From assembly GCA_023212645.1 (NCBI GenBank), contig JALBYC010000007.1:434001-498000 (forward strand): a DNA stretch of 64,000 nucleotides. The letters are read 5' to 3'. Position numbers and translations under genes: made by a program. The stretch's first letter is position 1. Each line of letters begins with the position of its first letter. The notes under the pieces are model-generated. The model had not been told where the DNA came from and did no database searches. It was given only the letters and a program-made list of their open reading frames with translations. The stretch comes from Farysia itapuensis (lineage: Eukaryota; Basidiomycota; Ustilaginomycetes; Ustilaginales; Ustilaginaceae). This document shows positions 47,201 through 56,868 of this stretch, one piece after another.

Positions 47201-47866
47201 CTTGAGATCGCGGTGCATCAACGGTGGATCGAGATGGTGCATGACAGCGACTCCGGCACAGACATCGCCAAAGATCTTGAGCACTTCGTCTTCACGCAAA
47301 CGATCGCGCAGACGGGCATTCATGAGCGAGATGATCCCTCCGCCAGAGCAGTACTCCATGAGGATAAAGATCTCGTAGCCTCCGCTAGGCAGCGCTGTCG
47401 CCGAGGCTTCTATAAAGTGAACAATGTTGGGCTGGTTTCGAAGCAGCTTGTGCACTTCGACTTCACGTCTCACATCTGCAAGAGCTGCTTTGTCCGGGAC
47501 CGCCATTCGCTTGAGTACATGCACCGTCTCTCCTCGTTGAGATGTCGATTGTCCGGCCATGGACGCTCCCACGGTGCCGGTGACGGAGGAAGGCATAGGG
47601 ATAGGCTGGGCCGTAGTAACGAGATACACATGGGCAAAGCCACCTTCAGATAGGTAGCGCTTGACGGTGACGGTAATGTTGCCCACCTGTACGCGGGTGC
47701 CGGGTGCCAATGTGCCCTTGTACGATGCCTGTTGTTGCATGTAGGCTGGACCTGGAGCGACCGGAGCTGGCTGCGGTGGCTGCCGAGCATACGCACCTCG
47801 TTGGCCGCCAGCTTGCACGTAGCCTGGCTGGCCGTACGGAGGCATGCTGTGATAGCCTGCACTCAT
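44267..47866 (-). CDS. Ark/Prk (NAK-family) serine/threonine kinase
   Basis: 1199 residues from the ATG at 47866. The kinase domain occupies roughly 65-380: glycine loop SEGGFAHVYLV, VHVLKRMAV (lysine), MHRDLKVENILL, CDFGSAA and YRAPEMVD, all in NAK/Ark form. Ark1/Prk1/Akl1 in yeast and AAK1/GAK in animals phosphorylate endocytic adaptors and actin regulators to switch off patches. The remaining 800 residues are disordered, with many S/P runs and proline-rich stretches suited to SH3 ligands. A tRNA-Gly gene lies in its divergent upstream region. Confidence 0.9.
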   Translation of the reverse strand: MSAGYHSMPPYGQPGYVQAGGQRGAYARQPPQPAPVAPGPAYMQQQASYKGTLAPGTRVQVGNITVTVKRYLSEGGFAHVYLVTTAQPIPMPSSVTGTVGASMAGQSTSQRGETVHVLKRMAVPDKAALADVRREVEVHKLLRNQPNIVHFIEASATALPSGGYEIFILMEYCSGGGIISLMNARLRDRLREDEVLKIFGDVCAGVAVMHHLDPPLMHRDLKVENILLAPSTDPGSIPGSKSTASNLKATFKLCDFGSAAPVLSRKPARSMDEVKRVEADLNKHTTLQYRAPEMVDVYQRRVIDEKADIWALGVFLYKLCYYTTPFEENGGGPLAILNVQYRIPPQPVYSQRVKDLIASLLKEHSVDRPSIDQVIINVHQILGTRPPSAAVHYAQQAASGKIAAPLPTIVGGSKGTADGFDVASIASQGRNARDSEADLISVGPSKKEREQAEARELELQKQSITPMRRGRPNKPTAAESPQTEAAVNVPVASPPSAASKWTVPSAAKASSPLVEGFGDSFAPSPAVNGSELPPTLPKRPSSSSIPAQASGKAPEQATSPEIVSDKAIDRNLLRASQAPTPTLSPLRHSPALPGFSAAPSPSASPLPLPAKTETPSDARDELADRFPTLADLDAKYGGATPASSTSDHRQSVVVPGLANRASVGAMAGRFEKPFEPQPPRPATGSARDSTKTLTKSATTSTIGGAPSANVLKRWQPLADTRSSSASDTPAAKPNGAPQSTDWLTGDLEDEKRPVTADKSSRPVLDRLTKPSGMAKPVAPPSQTAKAEQDSSDEDDIQDGPENADAKRRPQLSVDIKGPSENAPPPISRTKPQLGKVRAPSWLVDAVDSPTTADQMVNRSELLSPNTSVSLVSPITDPSAAAQLDEAAKQAQDQLEELLRGPSSSDPPPSEPKGTSPVLPASSPSSRVTAPAWDDEDTDEMHGLPKPSVPTRLGRSSSTQTEDASLADDKLVDFAEPPPLVATSPPPRESTPVLQPQGRTLVNLMDEDEEAQSEQVNKYAEKATSPAAPSQHVDKSFARWRTEDNSSLARGRASSVTDDEPQMIQPRRPTAIRATRNTGSSTGLKPWEREAAMSAAATKSGIVKNSALPPASTSHLHDKNDAESDGRSDTGRSGEADGFSGVSSLISRWQQSVESNAPGWGRIGSNEVKPGLGHGLGPKVAEQSAGSAHGRNSIRRDLTK

Positions 47867-47991
47867 TTCGCAGGGCAATGGTGATCGAGAGCATACATGG
47901 TTGGTTGGACAAGCGTGGCTCGTGTGCAGCAGCCATGTTTGGGGAAGATCACGCGTTTATATGCGCAACACTCGCACCTCTTGTCACAATC

Positions 47992-48099
47992 GCATTGATA
48001 GTGTAGGGGTATCATGAGTCGTTGCCAAAACTCATCGCTTGTCTCAGGCGTGTAATTTACTGATTCGACTCGACCGGGGTTCGAGTCCCCGTCAATGCA
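47992..48099 (+). tRNA. tRNA-Gly(GCC), with intron (copy 1)
   Basis: Acceptor GCATTGA/TCAATGC, anticodon stem AGTCG/CGACT, loop T-T-GCC-A, T-arm CGGGG-TTCGAGT-CCCCG, discriminator A. The intron is 48028-48064 (37 nt). A T-run terminator (TTCTTTTTT) follows. It ends 108 bp upstream of the PIN-like carrier start on the same strand. Confidence 0.88.
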
Positions 48100-48207
48100 A
48101 TTCTTTTTTGGTGTATTTTTGGGAGCGCAGTTGGGGAAAGTGGTTTGAGCGTTGACGTTATCAGCGGAGAAATGTGGAGCGAATGTTGCTTGACTTCCAC
48201 CATCGCC

Positions 48208-50118
48208 ATGCGACACTCTCTGCTCTTGTCCACAGCGGCATACATGGAGCATGGACAGTCGGGGGCGCCCATCCTGTCGTTGGTCAAGGTGACGGCGTCG
48301 TCGATCCTCGAGGTGGTGATCCTCTCGTCGGTTGGATATGTTTTGGCCAGACGAGGAATCATTGACAAGAAGACGCAGACAAAGATCAATAAGCTCAATG
48401 TCTCGTTCTTTACACCCGCGCTGCTCTTTTCCAAGGTGGCCTTCACCCTCAATCCGGCACGGCTGGCAGAGCTGATCATTGTCCCGCTTGGTTTTGTCAT
48501 TGTGACCGTCGTTTCGGCAGTCAGTGCTTTGCTGCTGTCCTGGGTCGGCCGGCTGAGCAAATCGCAGCGCAACTTTGCCATAGCATGCGCCATATCGCCC
48601 AACAGCAACTCTTTGCCCGTTGCTCTGATGCAGTCTTTGGTAGTCACCGTGCCTCAACTGCATTGGGACGAGGAGGGCGAGCCAGAAGACACGGTCGATG
48701 GCATGCTCGGTCGAGCCTTGACGTATCTCGTTCTGTTCAGCACCCTCGGCATGTTTCTACGTTGGAGTGTGGGTGCACAGCTTCTGAGCAGTGTCGAAGA
48801 TGCGGACGAAAGTAGCGACACGGCAGTTGCCAACGGGTCTCTGGAACACGGAGCAACCACACCCCCCCACATTACTATTCGCAGACCGACAGGCGAGCGT
48901 CGTCCACAGCGGACAAGGACCGGTCCCCCGGCCTGGGCTCGAAGCTTTCCCAATTCACCAGAAGCACGCGCTCAGAGGCAACGTCAGGCGCAGTACGATG
49001 ACGACTCCGATGTCGAAGATGAACCACTCGACCGATACGAGGAAGAGGGCCAGATCTCTCTTCCGGGCGCTTACAACAGCAGAGAGAATCGATCGTGCTG
49101 GACCGTTGTGAAGACTGCGACCTACAAATTCTTTCACAATTACGTGCTGCGTCCTTTCCTGGCGGTCACGAGCTTCATGACAGCTCCTCTGTACGCTGCT
49201 GTCATTTCGCTTGTTGTGGCATTGATCCCTCCACTGCAAAAGTTTATCGATTCTCTGGAGCCCGTGGTAGGCGCTCTTGAGACTGCCGGAGCTTGCAGTA
49301 TTCCGCTCACCATGGTTGTGCTTGGGGCCTACTTTGTTGCGGATGCTTCTGCCCTGTCCAAGGGGGGCGATTTGCCCAAAGCCGTGCCTCCCAGTGCTCC
49401 TGCCGGAGACGGCTCTACGACCCTCACTGGTCCTCAACCTACGTCTCCAGATGACCCGCGTGGCCTCAACAAGATGAATAGCTCCGACGTTGATGACCCC
49501 TGGCGTCGTACTTCGGCTGACAGCTCCGCCGATGCAACTTTGGTTCAGGGCAAGGAAGTGAAGCGCAAGGGTCTTGGCAGCTGGAACCCATGGAACAGCG
49601 GCGCGTCGTCAAGCAGTGATGCTGGCACCTCGGACGTAGAAGACCGGTTCGTCGAAGAGCCGCGCTCTATTCTTTCGCGGACTGACACGGAAGCAGCAAG
49701 AAACGCAGACTTGAACTCTCGCAACGGGGCTGGTCGTCGTCAAAACATGGGTCGCGAGAGCAGCAACGGCCCTTCGGCAGCAGCGATGGAGAAGCGCACG
49801 ATTGCCGTTGCCATCTCGTCGCGAATGCTGATGACGCCGCTGATTCTGCTGCCCTTTGTGGCGTGGTACGCTCTGCAGACGGGGAGCAACGTGATGGACG
49901 ATCCCGTCTTCGTTGCATGTGCCTGTCTCATTATTGGCTCGCCTCCTGCCCTCACTCTGGCCCAAATTACGTCTCAGTCGGCCAACGGAAATCCCAGCTT
50001 CGAACGTTTGATCAGCAAAACCATCTTTGCGGCCTATGCATTCCTTGCCGCGCCGACAACCGTCATGCTCGTTCTCACTGCACTGCTTATCACGGAAAAC
50101 GACAAGAACAAGGGGTAA
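48208..50118 (+). CDS. PIN-like (auxin efflux carrier family) membrane transporter
   Basis: 636 residues from 48208; an ATG at 48244 (MEHGQSGAPIL) is an equally good start. Membrane helices cluster at both ends: N-terminal ILEVVILSSVGYVLARRGII, then KINKLNVSFFTPALLFSKVA and NFAIACAISPNSNSLPVALM (the family's N-S-x-x-L-P motif); C-terminal IPLTMVVLGAYFV and VFVACACLIIGSPPALTLAQ. Between them is a disordered cytosolic loop of about 150 residues and a second in the C-terminal half. Members in yeast (Ecm3, YLR152C-type) are of unsettled substrate. Converges with the HAD phosphatase gene, 73 bp between stops. Confidence 0.88.
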   Translation: MRHSLLLSTAAYMEHGQSGAPILSLVKVTASSILEVVILSSVGYVLARRGIIDKKTQTKINKLNVSFFTPALLFSKVAFTLNPARLAELIIVPLGFVIVTVVSAVSALLLSWVGRLSKSQRNFAIACAISPNSNSLPVALMQSLVVTVPQLHWDEEGEPEDTVDGMLGRALTYLVLFSTLGMFLRWSVGAQLLSSVEDADESSDTAVANGSLEHGATTPPHITIRRPTGERRPQRTRTGPPAWARSFPNSPEARAQRQRQAQYDDDSDVEDEPLDRYEEEGQISLPGAYNSRENRSCWTVVKTATYKFFHNYVLRPFLAVTSFMTAPLYAAVISLVVALIPPLQKFIDSLEPVVGALETAGACSIPLTMVVLGAYFVADASALSKGGDLPKAVPPSAPAGDGSTTLTGPQPTSPDDPRGLNKMNSSDVDDPWRRTSADSSADATLVQGKEVKRKGLGSWNPWNSGASSSSDAGTSDVEDRFVEEPRSILSRTDTEAARNADLNSRNGAGRRQNMGRESSNGPSAAAMEKRTIAVAISSRMLMTPLILLPFVAWYALQTGSNVMDDPVFVACACLIIGSPPALTLAQITSQSANGNPSFERLISKTIFAAYAFLAAPTTVMLVLTALLITENDKNKG

Positions 50119-50191
50119 ACCCGACACACTGCTGCATTGTTTATTTATCTATTCGCTCAACTAATGCGCACGGAAGCGGCGGAGATGAGGT

Positions 50192-51020
50192 TTAGTTCTT
50201 GACAAAGTCGCCGTTGGTGGAGGACTTTTGGATGACGTCGTCGTCCTTGAGTTCTCCACTCATGAGGGCCTCGAGCATGCGCTTGGGGATGGTCCAGTCA
50301 CGGAAGAGGTGGAAGGGGATCTTGTTGGTCTTGCAGTAGGTGGCCAGATCGTTGTCCTCCTTGTCCTTGACGAAGAGGACATCGGCGTGTCGGGCAGCCG
50401 ACATGTCCGAGATACCGTCACCAGCGAAGAACAGCGTAGGGCGGTGGGTCAGCTCGCGGTACGGAGCAATGGACAGCGACTTGTCGTGGCCAAAGTGGTT
50501 GTCGGGGTGACGGTAGACGAGCTCCCATGTCTCTCCCGTCTTGCCGGCGTCGGTAAAGTTGACTTCGTTCGAGATGACTTCAATCTCGCTGGCGTCCTTT
50601 TCGCCGAGCAGATTGGAGAGAATGCTGCGAATAATGGGTGTCATGCCGGACGAGACAATGATGACGGGGATGTTGTTGGCCTTGGCAAAGGCGTAGAACT
50701 CCTTGAAGCCAGGGTCGAGCTTGACATCTCGTCGCACAAGCTCCTCCATCTCCTTGAAAGGTCGGTGGACAGACTCAATCATCTGCTTGAAGCCCTCGCG
50801 GTACGATACACGCTCCTCGACGATCTCGACATTGATCTTGCGTCGCTCCGTGTAGCCCATGCCGACGGTGTCGACCATGTGGTCATTCGAGTCCTGCGAG
50901 AAACGTCAGTCTATGCGTGCATGCGCGCGCAAGAGCGACACTACTTACGAGCAGGGTGATGGTGCCATCGAAATCCGTCAGGAAGACGTACTTGGAGTCT
51001 TTGTACTTGAGTTCGGACAT
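50192..51020 (-). CDS. PYP1: HAD-family phosphatase like yeast Pyp1 (polyol phosphatase), two exons
   Basis: Exon 1 51020-50949 (24 codons, ending LTDFDGTITLL) and exon 2 50893-50192 join CTC/GTAAGT...CGCAG/GAC to 257 residues. HAD motifs: D16-F-D18-G-T (nucleophile and acid), SSGMTPII, and GDGISDMSAA with a lysine in PFGHDKS-like GHDKSLS. The middle LDPGFKEFYAFAKANNIPVI resembles yeast YNL010W/Pyp1, a phosphatase for sugar-alcohol phosphates. Exon 1 holds only the catalytic loop; an internal ATG in exon 2 would give an inactive protein. Confidence 0.88.
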
Positions 51021-51428
51021 TGTAGAGTAGCGCAAGCACGAATGGTTGGTGGTAAGAAGGCGCGAAAGGCGCGAAGGCGCACAGGCGACGAGAAGCTTTG
51101 ACGCCCAAACATCCGATCAAGAAATTCAAACAGCGGTCGGCAAAAAACATAATCTCGGTTGGACCACGTTCATCCCATTCGATCGATAATGCGTCTACGT
51201 GATCACCCTCAACACCATCGACATTCTGACCAGCTCCTCTTGCACATTTAGGCCACACTCGCATCTCGATTCGCACAGATACGCTGCCTCTCATACGGGG
51301 TTGCAAAAGCCTCGTCGCGAGGGAGTGCGATCGGGATTTTCGCGCCTGCGTCATTCTGCATGGCCAACAGGAACGTTTGGATTCGGAATTTTTGTGCATT
51401 CTAGATCCGAGCCCCCCGATCATCGGGC
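51021..51428. other. Intergenic region between the RRM gene and the HAD phosphatase
   Basis: 408 bp between tandem minus-strand genes. A short GGCGCGAAAGGCGCGAAGGCGC-like run (near 51059-51080) is the only repeat seen; no gene recognised. Confidence 0.4.
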
Positions 51429-53160
51429 TCACGTTCTGGGATCTGGGGTAGTATAGTCGCCGTACTGGTATGCTGGCGCTGAGATCGGCGCCGAGCCTAT
51501 TCCGTTCGACGGTGCACCGGGTCGATAGCTCTGCTCGGACCCATCTGCTGCCGCGCCAAAGGGGTGCCATCGACGGTTAAACTCAATGTCGAGCGGACGA
51601 CCGCCATAGACGTAGCCGTTGAACTTGGCAATGGACATCTCGGCATCTTGCGTCGTGGCAAACTGGACGATGCCGCTGCCTTTACTGCGTCCGCCTTCGT
51701 ACAGAATCTCGGCTTGTTCGACAGGTCCTATCGTCTGGAACAGTTCGACTAGATCGTCATTGGAGGTGGACCAGGGCAGGTTCTTGACAAAGATCTGCTG
51801 GCTTGGTGCGGCGGAAGGCCCACGTGGTACGCCATAGGCTGGAGCTCCGCCAAAGCCTGCAGGCGCATGTTGGTTGCCAGAAAAGTCTCCGCGCCCCGCA
51901 TACGCTCCACCGCGGCCAGCAAACGATCCAGGTGGACCGAAGCCGCCTCGTGCGAAACCGCGAGCGCCGTATGCGTCAGGTGCAGGTGGGCCCGCAAAGC
52001 GATCTAGTCGCACCTCGAGCACACGTCCGCGGTACTCGAATCCGTGGTACATGGCAATGGCATTGGACGCATCAGTCGAGCTGTGGAAGGCGACGATGCC
52101 AGTGCCACGCGGCCGACCGTCTGGGCCCATGTTGATGTCGGCACGCGAGACGTTGCCTGCCGCGCGAAAGAGGTCTTTGAGATCTTGCCAGCTGGCTTCA
52201 AACGGCAGCTTTTTTGGGCCAGCACGTCAGTGTTGTGCGGTCGGGATGCGCAAGGCGTGACTTACATTGGAGACATACAGCTGGGTGGGCGCGCCAGCTC
52301 CGCCATAGGCAGGAGGAGCTGCAAAGCCTCGGACTGGAGCACCGTACCCGCCACGCCCTGCGCCGGCAAAGCCACCACGGCCGCCGCCACGCAGAAACGG
52401 TGTTGGAGGCGCGCCAAAGCGGACCTGTGCTTCTCGATCCTGCAGTGCACAACTATGGTCAGACGGGCGTTCATTTTGGCGTCGAGCAAAGCCTACGCCG
52501 AGCAAAGCTTACGCACCTCTCGCACAAAAACTGGACGGCCCTCAAGCGGTTTGTCGCTCAGCGTCTGTATCGCTCTCTGCGCCTCTTCCGGCGTGCTGTA
52601 CTCGACAATGCTGAGCGAAGGAAGGAAGATCAGCTGTTGGCTCCCGCTAGAGCCGAGGCCAATGTACTCACCCGCATCCCTTGGAGGAGCCGTTAGGTAG
52701 AGTCAAGACTTCCGAGAACTTGACCTCGCCAGCTGTCGGAATTCGTCCCATCGCCCCCCAGCAGAAGATATGCAGTCCCATCAGTACCTCCCCTCTCTGT
52801 TTCGCGCCCGTCTTTCTTGACATGTCCCCCGGCCTGATTACCCACCCTCCCTCATAAAGTCCTTGAGCGTGTTCCACTTGACGTTGTAGCCCAGGTTGCC
52901 GACGTAGACGCGACATTCTTTCTGACTGTGTCGTGCCGCTTCCGTAGCGGCAAGGTTCTGTGCAACCGCGCGGTCCTGTGGGCTGCGTGCACCACGATCC
53001 GCACGATCATCGCGGTACAGCGCCGATGTAGGTGAGCGAGACCGCGCTCGATCAAAGCCGGCACTGTACATGGGCCCCTCGCCTGGCTGTCCCACTGTGT
53101 TTAACGAATCAGTACAGTATTCTGCTTGGGCCATGTTCAGGCATACCTACATTCCGACAT
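51429..53160 (-). CDS. Three-RRM RNA-binding protein (Gbp2/Hrb1 type), six exons
   Basis: Exons 53160-53151, 53094-52846, 52732-52672, 52610-52517, 52439-52266 and 52208-51429 join in phase to 455 residues. Exon 1 is only 10 nt (MSE plus one base). RRM1 (about 65-145, CRVYVGNLGYNVKW), RRM2 (about 190-265, TQLYVSN/LPFEASWQDLKD across the last intron) and RRM3 (about 330-405, QQIFVKNLPWSTSNDDL) are separated by glycine/arginine-rich linkers (RGGGRGGFAGAGRGGYG). This order resembles the yeast mRNA export adaptors Gbp2/Hrb1 and the Ustilago glycine-rich Rrm75. It is the most intron-rich gene here, which allows regulated splicing. Confidence 0.88.
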
Positions 53161-53247
53161 GTTGGTGCCACTAACCAAAACAAAAAAGGTTCTGCGATGT
53201 GTTTCAAGGCGATCTCGAACGCGCCACTCTGACCGGCAAAAAAAAGA

Positions 53248-53354
53248 TGCATTGACGGGGACTCGAACCCCGGTCGAGTCGAATCAGTAAATTACACGCC
53301 TGAGACAGGCGATGAGTTTGGCAACGACTCATGATACCCCTACACTATCAATGC
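53248..53354 (-). tRNA. tRNA-Gly(GCC), with intron (copy 2)
   Basis: Mature sequence identical to 47992-48099 (exons 53354-53319 and 53282-53248). The 36-nt intron differs by one deleted A and a T-to-C change. A nine-T terminator lies just past its 3' end, 88 bp upstream of the RRM gene start on the same strand. Confidence 0.88.
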
Positions 53355-53525
53355 GACTGTGAAAGATCGGCGACATACAGCGTGTATCAAGCCACACAGC
53401 CCACCAACATGCACGGGCCAGGTATGACTGATCGAAATCCAGAGAAGGTGGAGGCCAAACAGCCGCTATCCCCGGGGCGCACCTTCTTCCTTCCTTCCAC
53501 CATCAACACTACTCTACCACACATC

Positions 53526-54247
53526 ATGTCTGAGCACACTCTTCCCCAGCTGCCCTACGCTTACAATGCGCTGGAGCCCGCCATCTCCGAGGAGATCATG
53601 ACCATCCACCACACCAAGCACCACCAGCTGTACGTCACCAACCTCAACAACGCCATCAAGGCATACAACTCCGCCATCTCGAGCAATGACGTGCGAAAGC
53701 AGATCGAGCTGCAGAGCGCCATCAAATTCAATGGCGGTGGTCACATCAACCACTCCCTCTTCTGGAAAAACATGGCACCCTCGTCCCAGGGCGGCGGTCA
53801 GCTCCACGACGGCCCCCTCAAGCAGGCCATCGAGCGCGACTTTGGCTCCCTCGACAACCTCAAGTCCACCTTCAACGCCACCATCGCCACCATTCAGGGC
53901 TCGGGCTGGGGCTGGCTCGGTTTCAACCCGAAAAACAGCAAGCTCGAGGTTGTCAACACCGCCAATCAGGATCCCCTGATTTCGCACCATCCCATCATTG
54001 GCGTAGATGCGTGGGAGCACTCTTACTATCTACAGTATAAGTCAGTACCCTAACGACGACCCTCAAGGGCCAGCATGAGGAGGAGACGCTCCGGCGAAGA
54101 GACATGATCTTGCTGACACTTTTTTTTTTTTGGCTGTTTAGGAATGTGAAGGCAGACTACTTCAAGGCCATTTGGAATGTCATTAACTTCAAGGAGGCCG
54201 AGGACCGTTTCAAGGCCGCCCAGACTGATGCCAAGGCTCATGTTTAA
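53526..54247 (+). CDS. SOD2: Manganese superoxide dismutase, two exons
   Basis: Exons 53526-54040 and 54142-54247 join at QYK-NVK (AA/GTCAGT...TTTAG/G) to 206 residues. Metal ligands are seen in [21 protein letters not shown] and [23 protein letters not shown] has the glutamine of the Mn type. The donor GTCAGT is non-consensus, and twelve Ts precede the acceptor region. From the ATG at 53526 the protein starts directly with [16 protein letters not shown], the mature enzyme, without a presequence; an upstream in-frame ATG (MHGPGM) gives no targeting signal either. Confidence 0.93.
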
Positions 54248-55320
54248 TCACTTTTGCTTCCATCAATGCGAACTTGACTTGTTTTGATTCAGGTGTCGTG
54301 CACTCGCGCAATGAAAGCTGCCGTCCACTATGCCATGTTGATCGAGCAGGCAGTGTCTTTGAGATTGATGAACAAGCCCACTGGAAAGTCCGTAGAGTGT
54401 AGGACAGATTGAAGAGACTGAACCGGCGATGGGCTTAGCCAGCAGGTACCAAGAAGCTCTCCATATCCGATTGTGCACGACGCTGAGCTAGCAAATCTAG
54501 CCATACCGTGTATCGCTAACTTGAGCCGCGCCGCCAGACGAGCGAAGATATAAGCACGCAGCCCTCTATGCTTTCCGCCTTCCCTTCGTGCCTCCAAATT
54601 CCAAAAAAAGCCACCAAAGAATCGCTCGGACAGATCATCGACAGACTTTTCGCAAACCGAGGTGTGCGCTTGTCCTTTTCGAGGATACGGACGATGATGC
54701 ATTGATCTCGGTTGGATGCTGTGATGACACAACGGGATCCATTCAATTCAGAGCTTGACCGCTGATGAATAGCTCGGTCTCCGCTCAAGTCTTGAAAGTT
54801 CGGATTTCAGACAGACAGACGAGGACACTCAACTGCGCGAGATGCCGAATGTGGACAATGTTTCTGCTTTCCTTTTTAGCGTGACTTGGTCGCGTAGCGA
54901 TGCTGCAGGCCTTCCTGGACAACATGTTGTCGGAACAAGGCCCCCTCAGCCGCTGGAAATAGACCTCAAAATTTTGGGACAATGCTCTCTGCCAGCCACA
55001 GGTACGTTTCTAAAAGCCTTAAGCTGGCCGCAATCGAGGCGTGACGCAGCAGCAGGAAGTCTTTCTGTCTGCTACTCACGCGAGACAGCGCTAACAAGCC
55101 TCGAAGCTAAAGCACGACCAATCGACGCTTTTCGATACATTGAAGAGTATTTGCAGCACATACAGCAACTGGAGAACAATAGGAAGCTTTCTGCTCGGAC
55201 TGCCATATCCGCTCACGGTCGGTGTCATGACTGCAGCTCCGCGAAGCTCCATGTCTCGAAGTTTACGCACTCGTTCTCGCTCTCGATTTACTCAGGTTTT
55301 CGAATTTCTAGATGTAGATG
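54248..55320. other. 1.07-kb convergent gap with no recognised gene
   Basis: Between SOD2 and the methyltransferase. Reading frames of 130-180 codons exist on both strands (54842-55384 plus; 54328-54732 minus) but their composition is not protein-like and they carry no motif. Much larger than the other convergent gaps here (58-150 bp). Confidence 0.5.
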
Positions 55321-56693
55321 TCATACGGCGGGCGCTGCGGATACATCGCGAACTTTCCGGCATACAAAGTATTCTGGCACGTAGTGGTACTGTAACATGC
55401 CGTCCAGCATCCCCGTATACGGTGTTGGGATAAGCGTCCGTCGTTCCTGCAATCAAAAAAAGTCAGTAAGTCACAGACGGTGCCCGTTCCGGACCAACTC
55501 ACCTCAACCTCAAAACCCATTTTGGGGACGAGCGACAGTAATTCGTCTAAAGTCAGCTCAATGCTCAGGCTGTCGGGCGCGCCACGTGCGTCGCCTGCAT
55601 TCTCGAAATGCCAGAGCAAGGGACCGGCATTGATCCAGTAGCCGCCGACGGGCAAGGCGTGATTGAGCGTTTCCAAGTAGCGAATAACGTTTTTGGCGGT
55701 GTCGATAAAGAAGCAGGTCGCCACTACATTCCATGCGGCTTTTTCCTCCGTTTTGGCGTACACTTCGCAGAAATCACCTGCAACCATGCTGAACTCGCAT
55801 GTTTGGGGCAGAGAGGCGGGAAGTACGTCGGGGATCGAGATGGCGCGCAGCATGTGGCTGGCGCTCGTCCAATTGCTCGAGGAGTGGACGAACGGATAGA
55901 TGGTGTGCTGGTGCACCTTGGTGGTCTTGTTGAGGACATAGTGCGAAGCAAGAAGCATGTAGAAGCTGAACTCGTTGCCCTGGCATGAAAAGCCGTGCTG
56001 CACAAAGTCGAAAGCCAGCCTGCCAAGCCCCGCACCAGGGACGAGGACGTTTATTCGACCTCTTTCAGCAGCCGGTAGGGCGCCAAAGCGTTGCAAAACT
56101 GCATCTATAATGGGCTTGTAAACGGCTTCCCTTTCTGCCAAACCTTCCTGGCTCCAGTCACGGACGAGCTGCTTGAGCGTACTCTGAATCTTGTCGATCT
56201 CTTGGCCAGATATACGTTTACGTTTGCGCATCTCTCGAGATCGTGACCGCTCGGAGCCTCCATGCGTGTGCGCATGCTCGCGCGCCGAAGCGTCTGGATC
56301 AGAATTCGACGAGCTCAGAGAGCTTGAGCCAGACTCTGAGCTGTGCTGGACAACAGAGCCGTTGCTGTCGACTGGCGCCGGCCCCAAGAAGCCTCTTGAA
56401 TCGTCGGCGATCTGCGTCAAGAGATCGGCATTCCTTCGTATGCGATCATCAATCTCCTCTATACGGTTTCTAAAGCCTTGCAATATCGGTTTGCCGCTTT
56501 GCTCCAGGTCTGAAGGCCACGGCAAAGGTGATCCTACATCTGACAGGAGCTGTTGATGCACTCTAGGAAGCGAAAGGTAAGACTTGCGCCGAGCGTTGTT
56601 GGCTGAAAGGCTGTAGGGCAAGTATTCGTCGAAAGCCTTCAGGACATTGAAGAAGTGTTGCCTCTCCTTTCTTTCGTCCTCGGCGTCACTCAT
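55321..56693 (-). CDS. CARNMT1: Carnosine N-methyltransferase family protein (N2227-like), two exons
   Basis: Exons 56693-55503 and 55446-55321 join at EVE-ERRTLIPTPY (GAG/GTGAGT...TTGCAG/GAA) to 438 residues. The unspliced frame runs on through the 56-nt intron to 55308 but leaves the family pattern. N-terminal helical part HFFNVLKAFDEYLPYSLSAN, SAM-binding VLVPGAGLGRLAFDFVQ (about 213) with EFSFYMLLASHYVLN, FFIDTAKNVIRYLETL and WINAGPLLWHF. In animals the enzyme methylates carnosine to anserine; in yeast the relative (YNL092W) acts on peptidyl or small substrates, so the substrate is open. Start chosen at MSDAEDERKE. Confidence 0.87.
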
Positions 56694-56868
56694 GCTGGTC
56701 AGGGATGCCGCCACCGTTGGCCATCCAGTGGTGGACGTATGACTGATAAGCCCTTGTAGGAAGAAGTCTTCCTGATAACAGCTTTCCGAGATCCGAAGGG
56801 CGACTCAGATCGGGACTTGATCTTTCTCCACAAAGCCGATAAAACTCACTTTTCGACCACCATCAAAC

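Noticed and set aside
55308..55320. Unspliced end of the methyltransferase frame
   Set aside because: Reading through the 56-nt intron gives a tail unlike the family; splicing restores LQYHYVPEYFVCRK-type ending.
54842..55384. 180-codon frame downstream of SOD2
   Set aside because: Runs into the spliced methyltransferase 3' end on the other strand and shows no motif.
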